A stretch of DNA of 64,000 nt from Mucilaginibacter terrae (GCF_031951985.1 NZ_JAVLVU010000001.1:5394001-5458000); one strand, 5' to 3'; counted from the stretch's first letter, positions 43,339 through 52,030 are shown. Made by a program: numbers and translations. Notes: generated by a model not told the origin, from the letters alone.

Positions 43339-43346
43339 CAAATGTA
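43339..43346 (-). promoter_or_regulatory. -7 box TACATTTG for the Hsp70 gene
   Basis: Exact TAnnTTTG on the minus strand, 21 bases before ATG 43317. No heat-shock CIRCE element was seen. Confidence 0.5.
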
Positions 43347-43387
43347 GGTAGTTTTACGGTAAGGCTTGTCATGCTTGTGTGGCTTTT

Positions 43388-43420
43388 TGATTTCGAAATT
43401 CGAATGTTCAATTTCGAGTT
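43388..43420. repeat. Family C repeat
   Basis: TTTCGAAATTCGAATGTTCA followed by ATTTCGAG. Close to the copy at 48491-48523. Confidence 0.7.
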
Positions 43421-43448
43421 TATGAAAGTTTGGGCAGGGGATTTAAAT

Positions 43449-43500
43449 TCCCCCTCTTGAGAGGGGGCGCGTAGGAAAAAGTGGTGGCAGGGGTGTGTCA
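43449..43500. repeat. Family B element, left half
   Basis: CCCCCTCTTGAGAGGGGGCG followed by GGCAGGGGTGTGTC. The inverted right end found in full copies is missing, so this is a truncated element. Confidence 0.6.
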
Positions 43501-43533
43501 TCCCACTTGCCGGGTACAACCAATTCATACAGC

Positions 43534-43560
43534 CAAATTTCGAAATTGAATATTCGAAAC
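43534..43560. repeat. Family C repeat, inverted
   Basis: AATTTCGAAATTGAATATTC followed by GAAAC. Reverse orientation relative to 43388. Confidence 0.65.
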
Positions 43561-43705
43561 GGCGAAGCCCTTTTGAAAACCTTTGAAGAAAAATCAAATA
43601 TCTGAAAAATTCGAAATCAAATCAGCCAAACCCGGTTTAATACACTTTTTGTATCGATGAGTACCCATTGCGTTAATCACAAATTCTATTTAATTTCAAC
43701 GCATA

Positions 43706-46540
43706 ATGATTAAACCTAAGTTTTGCAGCCTTGCCGTGGTGGGCCTGGTATTGATGGCGTTGGGAGCAAATGCACAGCAATTTGGCGGCAACCCGCCATC
43801 CATTAAATGGAAGCAAGTCAATGATTCGGCCGCGCGGGTAATTTACCCCGTTGGCATGGATTCGGTGGCAAGGCGGTTGGCTGGTATTATCAACCATATC
43901 AACCACATTACAAGGCCTACCATTGGTTTCAAGCAAAACAAGGTGAATATTGTGCTGCAAAACCAGTTGATTACCACCAACGGTTATGTGGGTTTGGCAC
44001 CTTTCCGTAGCGAGTTTTATTTGGTGCCTGCACAAAATAGTTTCTCCTTAGGTAGCCTGCCCGTGGGCGATCAGTTGGCTGTGCACGAGTTCAGGCACGT
44101 GCAGCAGTACAACAACTCTGTGGTGGGTTTAACGGCTTTTTTAAAGGCCATTTTTGGCGAGGGCGGGCAGGCATTAGCTTATGGCATAGCCGTACCCAAC
44201 TGGTTTGCCGAGGGCGATGCCGTGTATAACGAAACTTATATGACCAACCAGGGTCGTGGCCGGTTGCCTTATTTTTTTAACGGTTACCGCAGCTTATGGG
44301 CGGCCGGTAAAAACTACAGTTGGATGAAGTTGCGCAACGGCTCATACCGTGATTATACACCCGATTGGTACCCCATGGGTTATATGCTGATAGCTTACGG
44401 CAGAGAAAATTATGGTAACGATGTATGGCGCAAAGTAAACCATGATGCTGCCGCTTATCGCTCGCTGTTTTACCCTTTTCAAAGTGCGGTAAAACGTAAC
44501 ACGGGCAAGAGCTATACCGATTTCCGTAACGCCGCGCTCACTCATTTTAAACAGCAATTGCTAACACCCGAATTACAAGCAGGTACCAAACAGTATAGAA
44601 GCAATCGGCATTTCATCGGCAACCAGGAGTTCCCGGTGTATGTAAACGATAGCACCATCATCTACCGCAAATCATCGTACCAACAACGGGCAACCTTTAT
44701 GATGAAGGCAGGTAATACCGAAAGGAAGATACGCCTGGCCGATTTTACAGTTGATGGTTATTTTAATTACAACAACGGTCAAATTGTGTACGCATCGCGC
44801 CGCCCCGACCCCCGCTGGACTTACCGCGAATATAACGAGCTCAAAATTGTGGACGTAAAAACCGGCAGCCAGCACGGGCTTACCCACAAAACCAAATACT
44901 TTGCCCCGGCCTTTAACATTGATAACAGCCGTATAGTAGCTGTTGATGTGCAACCATCGGGCAAATACGCGCTTCATATTTTAAATGCTACCGATGGAAA
45001 ACTGATTAAAGAAGTACCTAACCCGGGGGGCTTGTTTTATACCTACCCTAAGTTCTACAACGAAAAGGAAATCGTGACGGCGATACGCAAGCCATCGGGC
45101 AGTATGAGTATTGCACTGGTTGATGTAGAAACCGGCAAGGTCAACGAATTAACTCCCGAAGGTATTGCGCCTAAAGCCTTCCCGGTGGTACAAAAAGACA
45201 CGGTTTACTTTACCGGAACATCGGGTATGGATGATAAGCTGTTTGCCGTGAGTGTGCCTGATAAAAAGGTGTTCGAGTTACAGGGCGATTCGTTGCGGAA
45301 TTATATAGGGAATTACCAACCCGCCATCGGCACTAATAAACTGGCCTGGACGAGCTTCAGCGCGTATGGTTATCAGTTGCACGAGGCCAATAAATCTGGT
45401 TTGCAGTTTAAGCCGGTAACGGTTGTGCCTCAACTGCCCGAATTTAATATTGCCTCGTTAAAACAAGAACCGGGTGCCAACTTAATGGCTTCAACAATAC
45501 CGGCCACAACAGATGCAAAAAAATATCCGAAGTTTACGCATCCGTTTAACTTTCATAGCCTGGTACCTTACTTTGATGATCCTGATTATACGTTTTCCCT
45601 TATGGGCGAAAACATACTCAATACCCTGCAAACCGATCTTTCTTTTGGCTATAACCGCAACGAAGGTTATAAACAATTCAGTTTCAATACCATTTACGGT
45701 GCGTTCTTTCCGTACCTGTTTGGCCGGGTTGATTACACGCTCGACCGTCGCGATTATGGTTTTGATGCTAACCGCAATATAGTTGAAGTAAACTGGAACG
45801 AAACCAAATTGCAAACTGGTATACAAGTGCCCCTGTTATTTGCCGGTGGCCGTAACTACACCCGCTTAACCTTTACCAGCAGCATCAACTATAGTATTAA
45901 TGATGTTAAGCAACAGGCTTTCAAAAATGCGCTGCCTAACAATACTTACTTAAATAACTCGGTTACATTCAGTAATCAAATAGCTAAACCTTACCAGTTA
46001 ATTAACCCGCAGTTGGCGCAAAACATTACGCTAAGCTACCGCAACACAATCAATAGCTTAAATGCGCATCAATTCCTTGCATCGGGTACATTTTATTTCC
46101 CGGGATTGATTTCAACGCATAGTTTGGTGTTTAATGTTGCTCATCAGCGGCGCGACAGGGCTTACAGTTTGTTCTCCAACCAACTGCCGTTTTCGCGCGG
46201 TTATACGGCCGATAATTTGTATCGTTTATACAAAGTAGGGGTTAACTATCATTTCCCGGTGGCTTACCCCGATGCGGGCGTGGGCAATTTGGTGTACCTG
46301 ATGCGCTTACGCGGAAACGTGTTTTATGATTATACCCACGGAACCGATTTTTACCGCAACGGCACCACGTTTAAAGCCGATTTTAGGTCCGTTGGGGCCG
46401 AGTTATATTTTGATACACAATGGTTTAACCAAAGCGCTATCACCTTTGGTATACGCTATACACGCCTGCTCGATAATGATATATTTGGCGGTAACGGCCG
46501 CGACAGGTTAACTTTGATATTGCCCTTGAGTATCTTTTAA
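43706..46540 (+). CDS. Outer-membrane metalloprotease-propeller-barrel protein
   Basis: The 944-residue protein has three parts. A signal peptide (LAVVGLVLMALGANAQQ) comes first. An N-terminal gluzincin-like domain carries VHEFRHVQQYNN, an HExxH zinc motif near residue 127, and PNWFAEGDAVYNET with the third ligand Glu. A central region (about 300-600) has TolB/WD40-like blades (NELKIVDVKTGSQHGLTHKT, SMSIALVDVETGKVNELTPE). A C-terminal beta barrel (about 640-944) with strands such as QFSFNTIYGAFFPYLFGRVD ends in ILPLSIF, a typical outer-membrane terminus. It would be a surface- or periplasm-facing protease anchored by its own barrel. Its last 33 bases overlap convergent cutC. Confidence 0.72.
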   Translation: MIKPKFCSLAVVGLVLMALGANAQQFGGNPPSIKWKQVNDSAARVIYPVGMDSVARRLAGIINHINHITRPTIGFKQNKVNIVLQNQLITTNGYVGLAPFRSEFYLVPAQNSFSLGSLPVGDQLAVHEFRHVQQYNNSVVGLTAFLKAIFGEGGQALAYGIAVPNWFAEGDAVYNETYMTNQGRGRLPYFFNGYRSLWAAGKNYSWMKLRNGSYRDYTPDWYPMGYMLIAYGRENYGNDVWRKVNHDAAAYRSLFYPFQSAVKRNTGKSYTDFRNAALTHFKQQLLTPELQAGTKQYRSNRHFIGNQEFPVYVNDSTIIYRKSSYQQRATFMMKAGNTERKIRLADFTVDGYFNYNNGQIVYASRRPDPRWTYREYNELKIVDVKTGSQHGLTHKTKYFAPAFNIDNSRIVAVDVQPSGKYALHILNATDGKLIKEVPNPGGLFYTYPKFYNEKEIVTAIRKPSGSMSIALVDVETGKVNELTPEGIAPKAFPVVQKDTVYFTGTSGMDDKLFAVSVPDKKVFELQGDSLRNYIGNYQPAIGTNKLAWTSFSAYGYQLHEANKSGLQFKPVTVVPQLPEFNIASLKQEPGANLMASTIPATTDAKKYPKFTHPFNFHSLVPYFDDPDYTFSLMGENILNTLQTDLSFGYNRNEGYKQFSFNTIYGAFFPYLFGRVDYTLDRRDYGFDANRNIVEVNWNETKLQTGIQVPLLFAGGRNYTRLTFTSSINYSINDVKQQAFKNALPNNTYLNNSVTFSNQIAKPYQLINPQLAQNITLSYRNTINSLNAHQFLASGTFYFPGLISTHSLVFNVAHQRRDRAYSLFSNQLPFSRGYTADNLYRLYKVGVNYHFPVAYPDAGVGNLVYLMRLRGNVFYDYTHGTDFYRNGTTFKADFRSVGAELYFDTQWFNQSAITFGIRYTRLLDNDIFGGNGRDRLTLILPLSIF

Positions 46541-47296
46541 TAATGGATACGGCTCATTAGCTTTTTGAATAATGGTACGTACACGTTCGGTATCGGTTTC
46601 GTCAATGTCGTAATCTTTGCCTACGCTGCGGCCTAAAAGTATGTTCTCGTTCATAAACTCCATGCCTGTTTTACGAATTTTTCGGGCTGATGAATGAATT
46701 TCGGTTGCACCGGTAAAATGCACAAGGTCGTTCACGTTATACTCGCTTACACCTCCGCCGGGCATAATACATATACGGCCATTGGCCTTTTGTATTAACT
46801 GAGCTATTTTGCTGGCTCCTTCAATGGCTGTGGTTTTACCGCCCGAAGTTAAAATGCAGTCAAAACCCATGTCAATAATCTCTTCCAGGGCATGAAACAT
46901 ATCGGCACATAAATCAAACGCGCGATGAAAAGTGGCTTTCATACCCGCTCGCTTTGCCATTTGAACAAGTTCGGTGCAGCGCTTTTTATCAATAGTGCCA
47001 TTGGCATGCAATATGCCCGTAACTATGGCATGGCAACCCAATTGAGCAGCCATTTCCAGGTTAGCTTTCATTACATCGTACTCCGCGTCCGAATACAGGA
47101 AATCGCCGGTGCGGGGCCTTAACAGCACATACACCGGAATATCAATTTTACTTAATGTAACCTTTATTTGTCCGTAAGATGGGGTGGTGCCCCCTTCGTG
47201 CAGGTTATCGCAAAGTTCTATGCGGGTGGCGCCGCCTTTTTGGGCCGCAATGGCCGATTCAACAGAGTTGGCACAAACCTCAAGAGCTATATTCAT
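46508..47296 (-). CDS. cutC: Copper homeostasis protein CutC
   Basis: The 262-residue TIM-barrel protein has the CutC signatures ALEVCANSVESAIAAQKGGA at the start and RIELCDNLHEGGTTPSYG near 24-41. RPRTGDFLYSD lies near 61, FHRAFDLC near 128 and ILTSGGKTTA near 149. The family was named for copper tolerance, but its enzymatic role is unresolved. The 3' end overlaps the convergent outer-membrane protease gene by 33 bases. Confidence 0.92.
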   Translation of the reverse strand: MNIALEVCANSVESAIAAQKGGATRIELCDNLHEGGTTPSYGQIKVTLSKIDIPVYVLLRPRTGDFLYSDAEYDVMKANLEMAAQLGCHAIVTGILHANGTIDKKRCTELVQMAKRAGMKATFHRAFDLCADMFHALEEIIDMGFDCILTSGGKTTAIEGASKIAQLIQKANGRICIMPGGGVSEYNVNDLVHFTGATEIHSSARKIRKTGMEFMNENILLGRSVGKDYDIDETDTERVRTIIQKANEPYPLLKDTQGQYQS

Positions 47297-47385
47297 GACT
47301 GAAAAAGTCGATAGTTAAATTATTAGTTGCTGTAATACAATTGCTTACGTTAAATGTAGTATAAATTAATAAACTAAGCAAAAGT

Positions 47386-48393
47386 TTAGTAATAACATTT
47401 GCCGTCAATTAGCAAATCTTGGCTGGTGTTGTTACATACCGCAAAATTAAACCCCTTTTGCAGGGCAAATGCGCCGTATTCACCTTTTTTGTTGATGGCT
47501 AAAAAGCCAACCTGAATTTCTTTGGCTATTTCGGGCTTCTTTTTAACTATGCGCATTACAGCTTCTTTACAGGCTGCCTCGGGCGTGTAGCCTTGTCGCA
47601 TCAGTTCCACCACTAAAAAGCTGCCTACATTGCGTATCACTTCTTCGCCTACGCCGGTTGCGGTTGCGCCGCCCACCTCGTTATCAACGTACAAACCCGC
47701 GCCAATAATAGGGCTGTCGCCCACACGGCCATGCATTTTAAAGGCCATACCGCTGGTGGTACACGCGCCCGATATATTGCCCTGTGCGTCAATGGCCAGC
47801 ATACCAATGGTATCGTGGTTATACTCGTTGCCGGGCAGCCCCTTTTTATTTTCGATGTTGATTACCGGTTTATACTCGGCCTTTTTCAGCCATTCCTTCC
47901 ATGCTTTTTCGGAGCTGGGCAGCAATAATTTTTCTCTTTTGAAGCCTTGCTCAACCGCAAATTGCGTAGCGCCCTCGCCAACCAGCATTACGTGCGGGGT
48001 TTTTTCCATTACCAAACGGGCTATACTTATAGGGTGGGCTATGTACTCCATAGCCGCAACCGATCCGCAATTGCCCTTATCGTCCATAATACAGGCATCA
48101 AGCGTAACATGACCGTCGCGGTCGGGGTAGCCAGAGCGGCCTACTGTATGGTTGTTTAAATCGGCCTCGGGTATTTTAACGCCGGCTTCAACCGCATCAA
48201 CCGCACGCCCGCCTTTAACAAGCGTTTTCCATGCTTCCTGGTTGGCCTGTACCCCAAAGCCCCATGTTGAAATAACAATGGGCAGGTTACCGGCTTGCGG
48301 CGCAGTTAGGGTTTTAGCAACAACATTTTTTGAAACCAAGGAAACCGAAGCACCGGCAGCCGAAAGCTTAATGAATTTACGACGATTGTACAT
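47386..48393 (-). CDS. N4-(beta-N-acetylglucosaminyl)-L-asparaginase
   Basis: The 335-residue N-terminal nucleophile hydrolase is of the glycosylasparaginase type (family T2). A Tat-like signal (NRRKFIKLSAAGASVSLVSK) suggests export folded. The autocatalytic cleavage site is NHDTIGML, with Thr195 becoming the nucleophile. Substrate residues lie in MHGRVGDSPIIGAGLYVDNE. It splits the GlcNAc-asparagine link of N-glycoproteins, and in Bacteroidota it works with other glycan-degrading enzymes. No such enzymes are adjacent here. Confidence 0.9.
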   Translation of the reverse strand: MYNRRKFIKLSAAGASVSLVSKNVVAKTLTAPQAGNLPIVISTWGFGVQANQEAWKTLVKGGRAVDAVEAGVKIPEADLNNHTVGRSGYPDRDGHVTLDACIMDDKGNCGSVAAMEYIAHPISIARLVMEKTPHVMLVGEGATQFAVEQGFKREKLLLPSSEKAWKEWLKKAEYKPVINIENKKGLPGNEYNHDTIGMLAIDAQGNISGACTTSGMAFKMHGRVGDSPIIGAGLYVDNEVGGATATGVGEEVIRNVGSFLVVELMRQGYTPEAACKEAVMRIVKKKPEIAKEIQVGFLAINKKGEYGAFALQKGFNFAVCNNTSQDLLIDGKCYY

Positions 48394-48435
48394 GTATGTG
48401 GTAGCGTGTTAGTATATCTTGTAATAATAGCAAAA

Positions 48436-48614
48436 TGTTGGCCTGTGCGATTCCTCTTTTTAGAGAGGTGTAGGGGTGTGTCCTTTTTTATTTCGAAATT
48501 CGAATGTTCAATTTCGAAATTTTGTGCCGACTTATATAGTGATTGCTTAGCAAACGTAATGACACACCCCTGCCAATGCTCTTGCCTTACGCGCCCCCTC
48601 TCAAGAGGGGAATT
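48436..48614. repeat. 179-bp composite repeat, copy 1 (downstream of pyrC)
   Basis: Family B ends (left TTCCTCTTTTTAGAGAGG, right CCCCTCTCAAGAGGGGAATT) enclose a family C unit (48491-48523). The core contains TAGTGATTGCTTAGCAAACG. It has the same length, order and orientation as 50078-50256. It looks like a miniature inverted-repeat element, and no coding capacity was seen. Confidence 0.75.
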
Positions 48615-48645
48615 AAATAGCAATTTGCGTTTTTGAAAATACTAA

Positions 48646-49980
48646 TTATCGCTCAAAAATTAGCCTTTTGCCTTTTATTGTCTCGTTAAAGTTACCGTTT
48701 TGGTAAATAAGGTTGCCCGATACTATGGTGTGCGTAATACTTGCCGGGAAAGTGGTTCCCTCAAACGGACTCCAGCCGCATTTATATAAGGTGTTTTGTT
48801 TGGTTACTTCCCAGGGCTTGTTCAAGTCGGCCAGTACCAAATCGGCCCAGTAGCCTTCGCGTACAAAGCCGCGTTTTTCTACCTGGAAACATATAGCCAC
48901 ATTGTGCGCCGTTTTTTCCACTATTTGCTCCAAACTCATTTTACCTTGCTGATGCATAGCCAGTAAAGCAGGTAAAGCATGCTGCACCAGCGGACCGCCC
49001 GATGGTGCCTGCAAGTAAGCCTGTGCTTTTTCTTCCATAGTGTGCGGGGCATGGTCGGTGGCAAGCACATCTATACGGCCATCAAGCACGGCTTTCAAAA
49101 TGCCATCACGGTCGGCGGCCGATTTAACGGCCGGGTTCCATTTAATAAGGTTGCCTTTGGTAGCGTAATCGGCATCGCTAAACCACAGGTGATGTACACA
49201 GGCTTCGGCGGTTATTTTTTTATCTTTTAATGGTATGGTGTTGTCAAAAAGCTCGGTTTCTTTTGCGGTAGAAATATGCAGAATGTGCAACCTTGCTCCA
49301 TGCTTTTTAGCCAGCTCAACTGCCATCGATGATGACAGGTAGCAAGCTTCGGTATTGCGTATTTTAGGGTGATAATCGACGGTAATATCATCTCCCAATA
49401 ACTCCTTATAATGAGTCAGATTGTTTTTAATGGTTTGCTCATCCTCACAATGCGTAGCAATTAGCATGGGCGATTTCGAGAAAAGATTTTCCAGCGTTTT
49501 AGGGTTATCAACCAGCATATTACCTGTTGATGAGCCCATGAACACTTTTACACCGCAAACATTACGGGCATCGGTACGCAAAACCTCGTCAATATTATCG
49601 TTAGAGGCACCCATATAAAAGGAGTAGTTTGCCAGCGAATTTTGTGCGGCTATGTCATACTTGTCCTGCAAAAGCTGTTGCGTTAAAGTATTGGGCACGG
49701 TATTGGGCATCTCCATAAAAGAAGTTATGCCCCCGGCCACGGCTGCGCGGGCTTCGGTGTAGATATTGGCCTTTTGGGTTAAACCCGGCTCACGAAAGTG
49801 AACCTGGTCGTCAATGGCGCCCGGCAACAGGTGCAGGCCTTCGGCGTTGATCACTTCATCGGCATGGGCATCAATATTGTTATCGATGCGCTCAATAAGT
49901 CCGTCTTTTACTAAAACGTCGGCCACAAACTGGCGTCCCTCGTTAACTATAGTAGCTGCTTTAATCAGAATAGATGACAT
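48646..49980 (-). CDS. pyrC: Dihydroorotase
   Basis: ATG 49980 is chosen (444 residues). A longer frame to 50031 adds 17 residues encoded by a family C repeat. Amidohydrolase signatures: LLPGAIDDQVHFREPG (HxH-type metal site) near 52, GGITSFMEMPNT near 84, metal-binding His in LIATHCEDE near 180 and LHILHISTAKE near 230, and catalytic Asp in LATDHAPH near 304. It converts carbamoyl aspartate to dihydroorotate in pyrimidine synthesis. It belongs to the class I (long, AllB-like) dihydroorotases. A TACCTTTA box 5 bases before the ATG suggests a very short leader. The gene is flanked by two 179-bp direct repeats. Confidence 0.93.
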   Translation of the reverse strand: MSSILIKAATIVNEGRQFVADVLVKDGLIERIDNNIDAHADEVINAEGLHLLPGAIDDQVHFREPGLTQKANIYTEARAAVAGGITSFMEMPNTVPNTLTQQLLQDKYDIAAQNSLANYSFYMGASNDNIDEVLRTDARNVCGVKVFMGSSTGNMLVDNPKTLENLFSKSPMLIATHCEDEQTIKNNLTHYKELLGDDITVDYHPKIRNTEACYLSSSMAVELAKKHGARLHILHISTAKETELFDNTIPLKDKKITAEACVHHLWFSDADYATKGNLIKWNPAVKSAADRDGILKAVLDGRIDVLATDHAPHTMEEKAQAYLQAPSGGPLVQHALPALLAMHQQGKMSLEQIVEKTAHNVAICFQVEKRGFVREGYWADLVLADLNKPWEVTKQNTLYKCGWSPFEGTTFPASITHTIVSGNLIYQNGNFNETIKGKRLIFER

Positions 49981-49985
49981 GGGGG

Positions 49986-49993
49986 TAAAGGTA
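49986..49993 (-). promoter_or_regulatory. -7-like box TACCTTTA, 5 bases before pyrC ATG
   Basis: Seven of eight matches to TAnnTTTG on the minus strand. The closeness to ATG 49980 suggests a leaderless or near-leaderless mRNA. Confidence 0.4.
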
Positions 49994-50009
49994 GGGCAGA
50001 TTTCGTAGG

Positions 50010-50042
50010 ATTTCGAATTTCGGATGTTCAATTTCGAATTTA
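50010..50042. repeat. Family C repeat upstream of pyrC
   Basis: ATTTCGAATTTCGGATGTTC followed by AATTTCGAATT. It lies about 30 bases before the pyrC start. Confidence 0.7.
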
Positions 50043-50077
50043 TTTGTTGGGTGAGAGAGGTTTTAGAGGTTAAAAAG

Positions 50078-50256
50078 TGTAGGCCTGCGCGATTCCCTTC
50101 TTGAGAGGGGTGGAGGGGGGTGTCCTTTTTTTATTTCGAATTTCGGATGTTCAATTTCGAAATTTTATGCCGACTTGTGTAGTGATTACTTAGCAAACGT
50201 AATTACACACCCCTGCCATCGCACTTTCCAACGCGCCCCCTCTCAAGAGGGGAATT
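50078..50256. repeat. 179-bp composite repeat, copy 2 (upstream of pyrC)
   Basis: Same organisation as 48436-48614: left end TTCCCTTCTTGAGAGGGG, family C unit at 50132-50165, core TAGTGATTACTTAGCAAACG, right end CCCCTCTCAAGAGGGGAATT. Most positions are identical by eye, with differences mainly in the left end. Confidence 0.75.
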
Positions 50257-50268
50257 GACAAACAATGG

Positions 50269-50296
50269 CAAATTCAAAAATTGAATATTCGAAACC
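50269..50296. repeat. Family C repeat, inverted and degenerate
   Basis: AAATTCAAAAATTGAATATT followed by CGAAAC. Resembles 43534-43560. Confidence 0.55.
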
Positions 50297-50338
50297 TGAA
50301 AAACTCACTTTATTCAAAATCTTTCTGTCAAGCCAATG

Positions 50339-50375
50339 CCAATTTCGAAATTGAACATCCGAATTTCGAAATCTA
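50339..50375. repeat. Family C repeat, inverted
   Basis: CCAATTTCGAAATTGAACAT followed by CCGAATTTCGAAATC. An inverted partner of the copy at 50010-50042. It lies just before the DEAD-box promoter. Confidence 0.7.
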
Positions 50376-50400
50376 AAAATTCACTTCATCACTAAAACCG

Positions 50401-50408
50401 TATCTTTG
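50401..50408 (+). promoter_or_regulatory. -7 box TATCTTTG, 6 bases before the DEAD-box ATG
   Basis: Exact TAnnTTTG match. The transcription start would fall at or beside ATG 50415. No -33 TTTG at the usual distance. Confidence 0.5.
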
Positions 50409-50414
50409 CCGGCT

Positions 50415-51761
50415 ATGGGCGTACCTTTTGATGATTTTAATTTTAACCGGCAAATATTGAATGCCATAGCTGATGCCGGCTACACCGAAACTACACCTAT
50501 TCAGGAAAAAGCTTTTCCGCCTATATTGAACGGGCAGGATGTAATGGGTATTGCGCAAACTGGTACGGGTAAAACCGCCGCCTATGTGCTGCCTATACTC
50601 ATGAAGTTAAAGTATGCGCAGGGTAATGATGCCCGTGCATTGATACTGTCTCCAACCCGCGAGCTGGCCATGCAAATCGAAGAGAACATCCGCAGCTTTG
50701 CCGCGAATACCGATTTGCGTACCGTTTTATTGTACGGTGGTTTAGGCCCTAAAACACAAATAGAGAACCTTAAAAAAGGTGTTGATATTATTGTAGCTAC
50801 CCCCGGCCGGTACATGGATCTATATTTGGATGGACACATTCATACCAAAGCATTACAGATACTGGTGCTGGATGAAGCCGACAAGATGATGGACATGGGC
50901 TTTATGCCGCAAATTAACCGCATACTGGAAGTGGTTCCGCGCAAAAGGCAGAATCTATTGTTTTCGGCTACGATGTCTGATAAAATTCAAATGCTGTCGG
51001 CTAACTTTTTGGAGTTTCCAACGGTAATTGAGGTTACACCGCAGGCTACCCCGGCCCAAACGGTTACGCAGGTTATATACCATGTGCCCAACGTTAAAAC
51101 GAAGATCAACCTGCTTAAAAAACTGCTCGACCGTAATGAGGAGATCAAAAAACTAATCATTTTTACTAAAACCCGTGTTGCTGCCGAAGATGTTTACAAG
51201 TTTTTGGTGCGTAAATTTGACGATCAGCAGGTGAAGGTTTTGCACGCCAATAAAGGGCAAAATACCCGCATCAACTCCATCAATTCGTTTAAAAACGATG
51301 ATATAAAAATACTGGTAGCTACCGATGTGGCATCGCGCGGTATTGATGTAAGCGATGTAAGCCACGTGATAAACTTTGATGTGCCCATTGTAATTGAAGA
51401 TTACGTGCATCGTATTGGCCGTACCGGTCGTGCTTATCAAAGTGGCGAGGCCATTACGTTTTGCAACCCGGCCGAAGAGTATTATGTGGGTAAGATCGAA
51501 AAACTCATTCGCCAAAAAATACCTGTGCTGAGCATGCCCGGCGATGTTTTTAATGAGGAAACACCTTACGAGGAGCGCCAGGAGCAAGCCCGTGAAATTG
51601 ACATGCAAAAGCGTCGTGATGATCCTGATTTTAAAGGCGCATTCCACGAAAAAAAGGAGCGTGTTGAAAAAGCACCTAAGTTAAGCCATAAACAGCAGCT
51701 ATCTAAAAAACACGGTAAGCCTAAAACCACCCGCGGCAAAGCCATCCGTAAAAGAAAATAA
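50415..51761 (+). CDS. DEAD-box ATP-dependent RNA helicase
   Basis: ATG 50415 is chosen because the longer frame starts at a TTG inside the -7 box. The 448-residue protein has all helicase motifs: Q motif TPIQEKAF, Walker A GIAQTGTGKTAAYV, Ia SPTRELA, II LVLDEADKMMD, III LLFSATMSD, V ATDVASRGIDV and VI HRIGRTGRA. The basic tail (GAFHEKKERVEKAP, then SKKHGKPKTTRGKAIRKRK) is typical of RhlE-type Bacteroidota helicases. It remodels RNA in ribosome assembly or cold adaptation. The TAATG junction couples it to the next small membrane-protein gene. Confidence 0.94.
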   Translation: MGVPFDDFNFNRQILNAIADAGYTETTPIQEKAFPPILNGQDVMGIAQTGTGKTAAYVLPILMKLKYAQGNDARALILSPTRELAMQIEENIRSFAANTDLRTVLLYGGLGPKTQIENLKKGVDIIVATPGRYMDLYLDGHIHTKALQILVLDEADKMMDMGFMPQINRILEVVPRKRQNLLFSATMSDKIQMLSANFLEFPTVIEVTPQATPAQTVTQVIYHVPNVKTKINLLKKLLDRNEEIKKLIIFTKTRVAAEDVYKFLVRKFDDQQVKVLHANKGQNTRINSINSFKNDDIKILVATDVASRGIDVSDVSHVINFDVPIVIEDYVHRIGRTGRAYQSGEAITFCNPAEEYYVGKIEKLIRQKIPVLSMPGDVFNEETPYEERQEQAREIDMQKRRDDPDFKGAFHEKKERVEKAPKLSHKQQLSKKHGKPKTTRGKAIRKRK

Positions 51762-52030
51762 TGAAGATCAGAATTACTCCCCTCAACTTTGCCACTGCAT
51801 TTTTTTTGGTGCTGGCTTTGGTAACCTGGTTGTTTAAGCCTGCCAGTATTATTAATAAGCAGCCTCAGCAATTATCGGGTGCTATTGCTTTGATTTTTTT
51901 GGTTTACGCTGTGGGCTCTGCTTTTTTAGATCTGATCTTCCGTAACTTGTTTAAAGAACTGAAAACCCTTTGGCTGGTTGAAGGCAGCTTTATCGTCTTC
52001 ACGGCCGTTATATATTTACTGGTAAAATAA
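51761..52030 (+). CDS. Small three-helix membrane protein
   Basis: The 89-residue protein has three hydrophobic segments (ATAFFLVLALVTWLF, SGAIALIFLVYAVGSAFLDL, LVEGSFIVFTAVIYLLV). No family was recognised. Its ATG overlaps the helicase stop codon (TAATG at 51759-51763), so translation is coupled. It precedes gldC by 21 bases. Function unknown. Confidence 0.75.
   Translation: MKIRITPLNFATAFFLVLALVTWLFKPASIINKQPQQLSGAIALIFLVYAVGSAFLDLIFRNLFKELKTLWLVEGSFIVFTAVIYLLVK

Larger units (their letters stand above)
43347..43705. other. Intergenic region filled with repeats
   Basis: About 360 bases between divergent genes. It contains family C copies at 43388-43420 and, inverted, 43534-43560, plus a half family B element at 43449-43500. 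A weak CGAAATCAAAT tract lies near 43610. No gene was found. Confidence 0.6.

Noticed and set aside
48436..50256. Insertion sequence carrying pyrC as a composite transposon
   Set aside because: No transposase is present, the 179-bp copies are non-coding, and pyrC is a normal housekeeping gene.
50010..50375. CRISPR array suggested by repeated TTCGAA motifs
   Set aside because: Repeats vary in orientation and sequence, spacing is irregular, and no cas gene is present.
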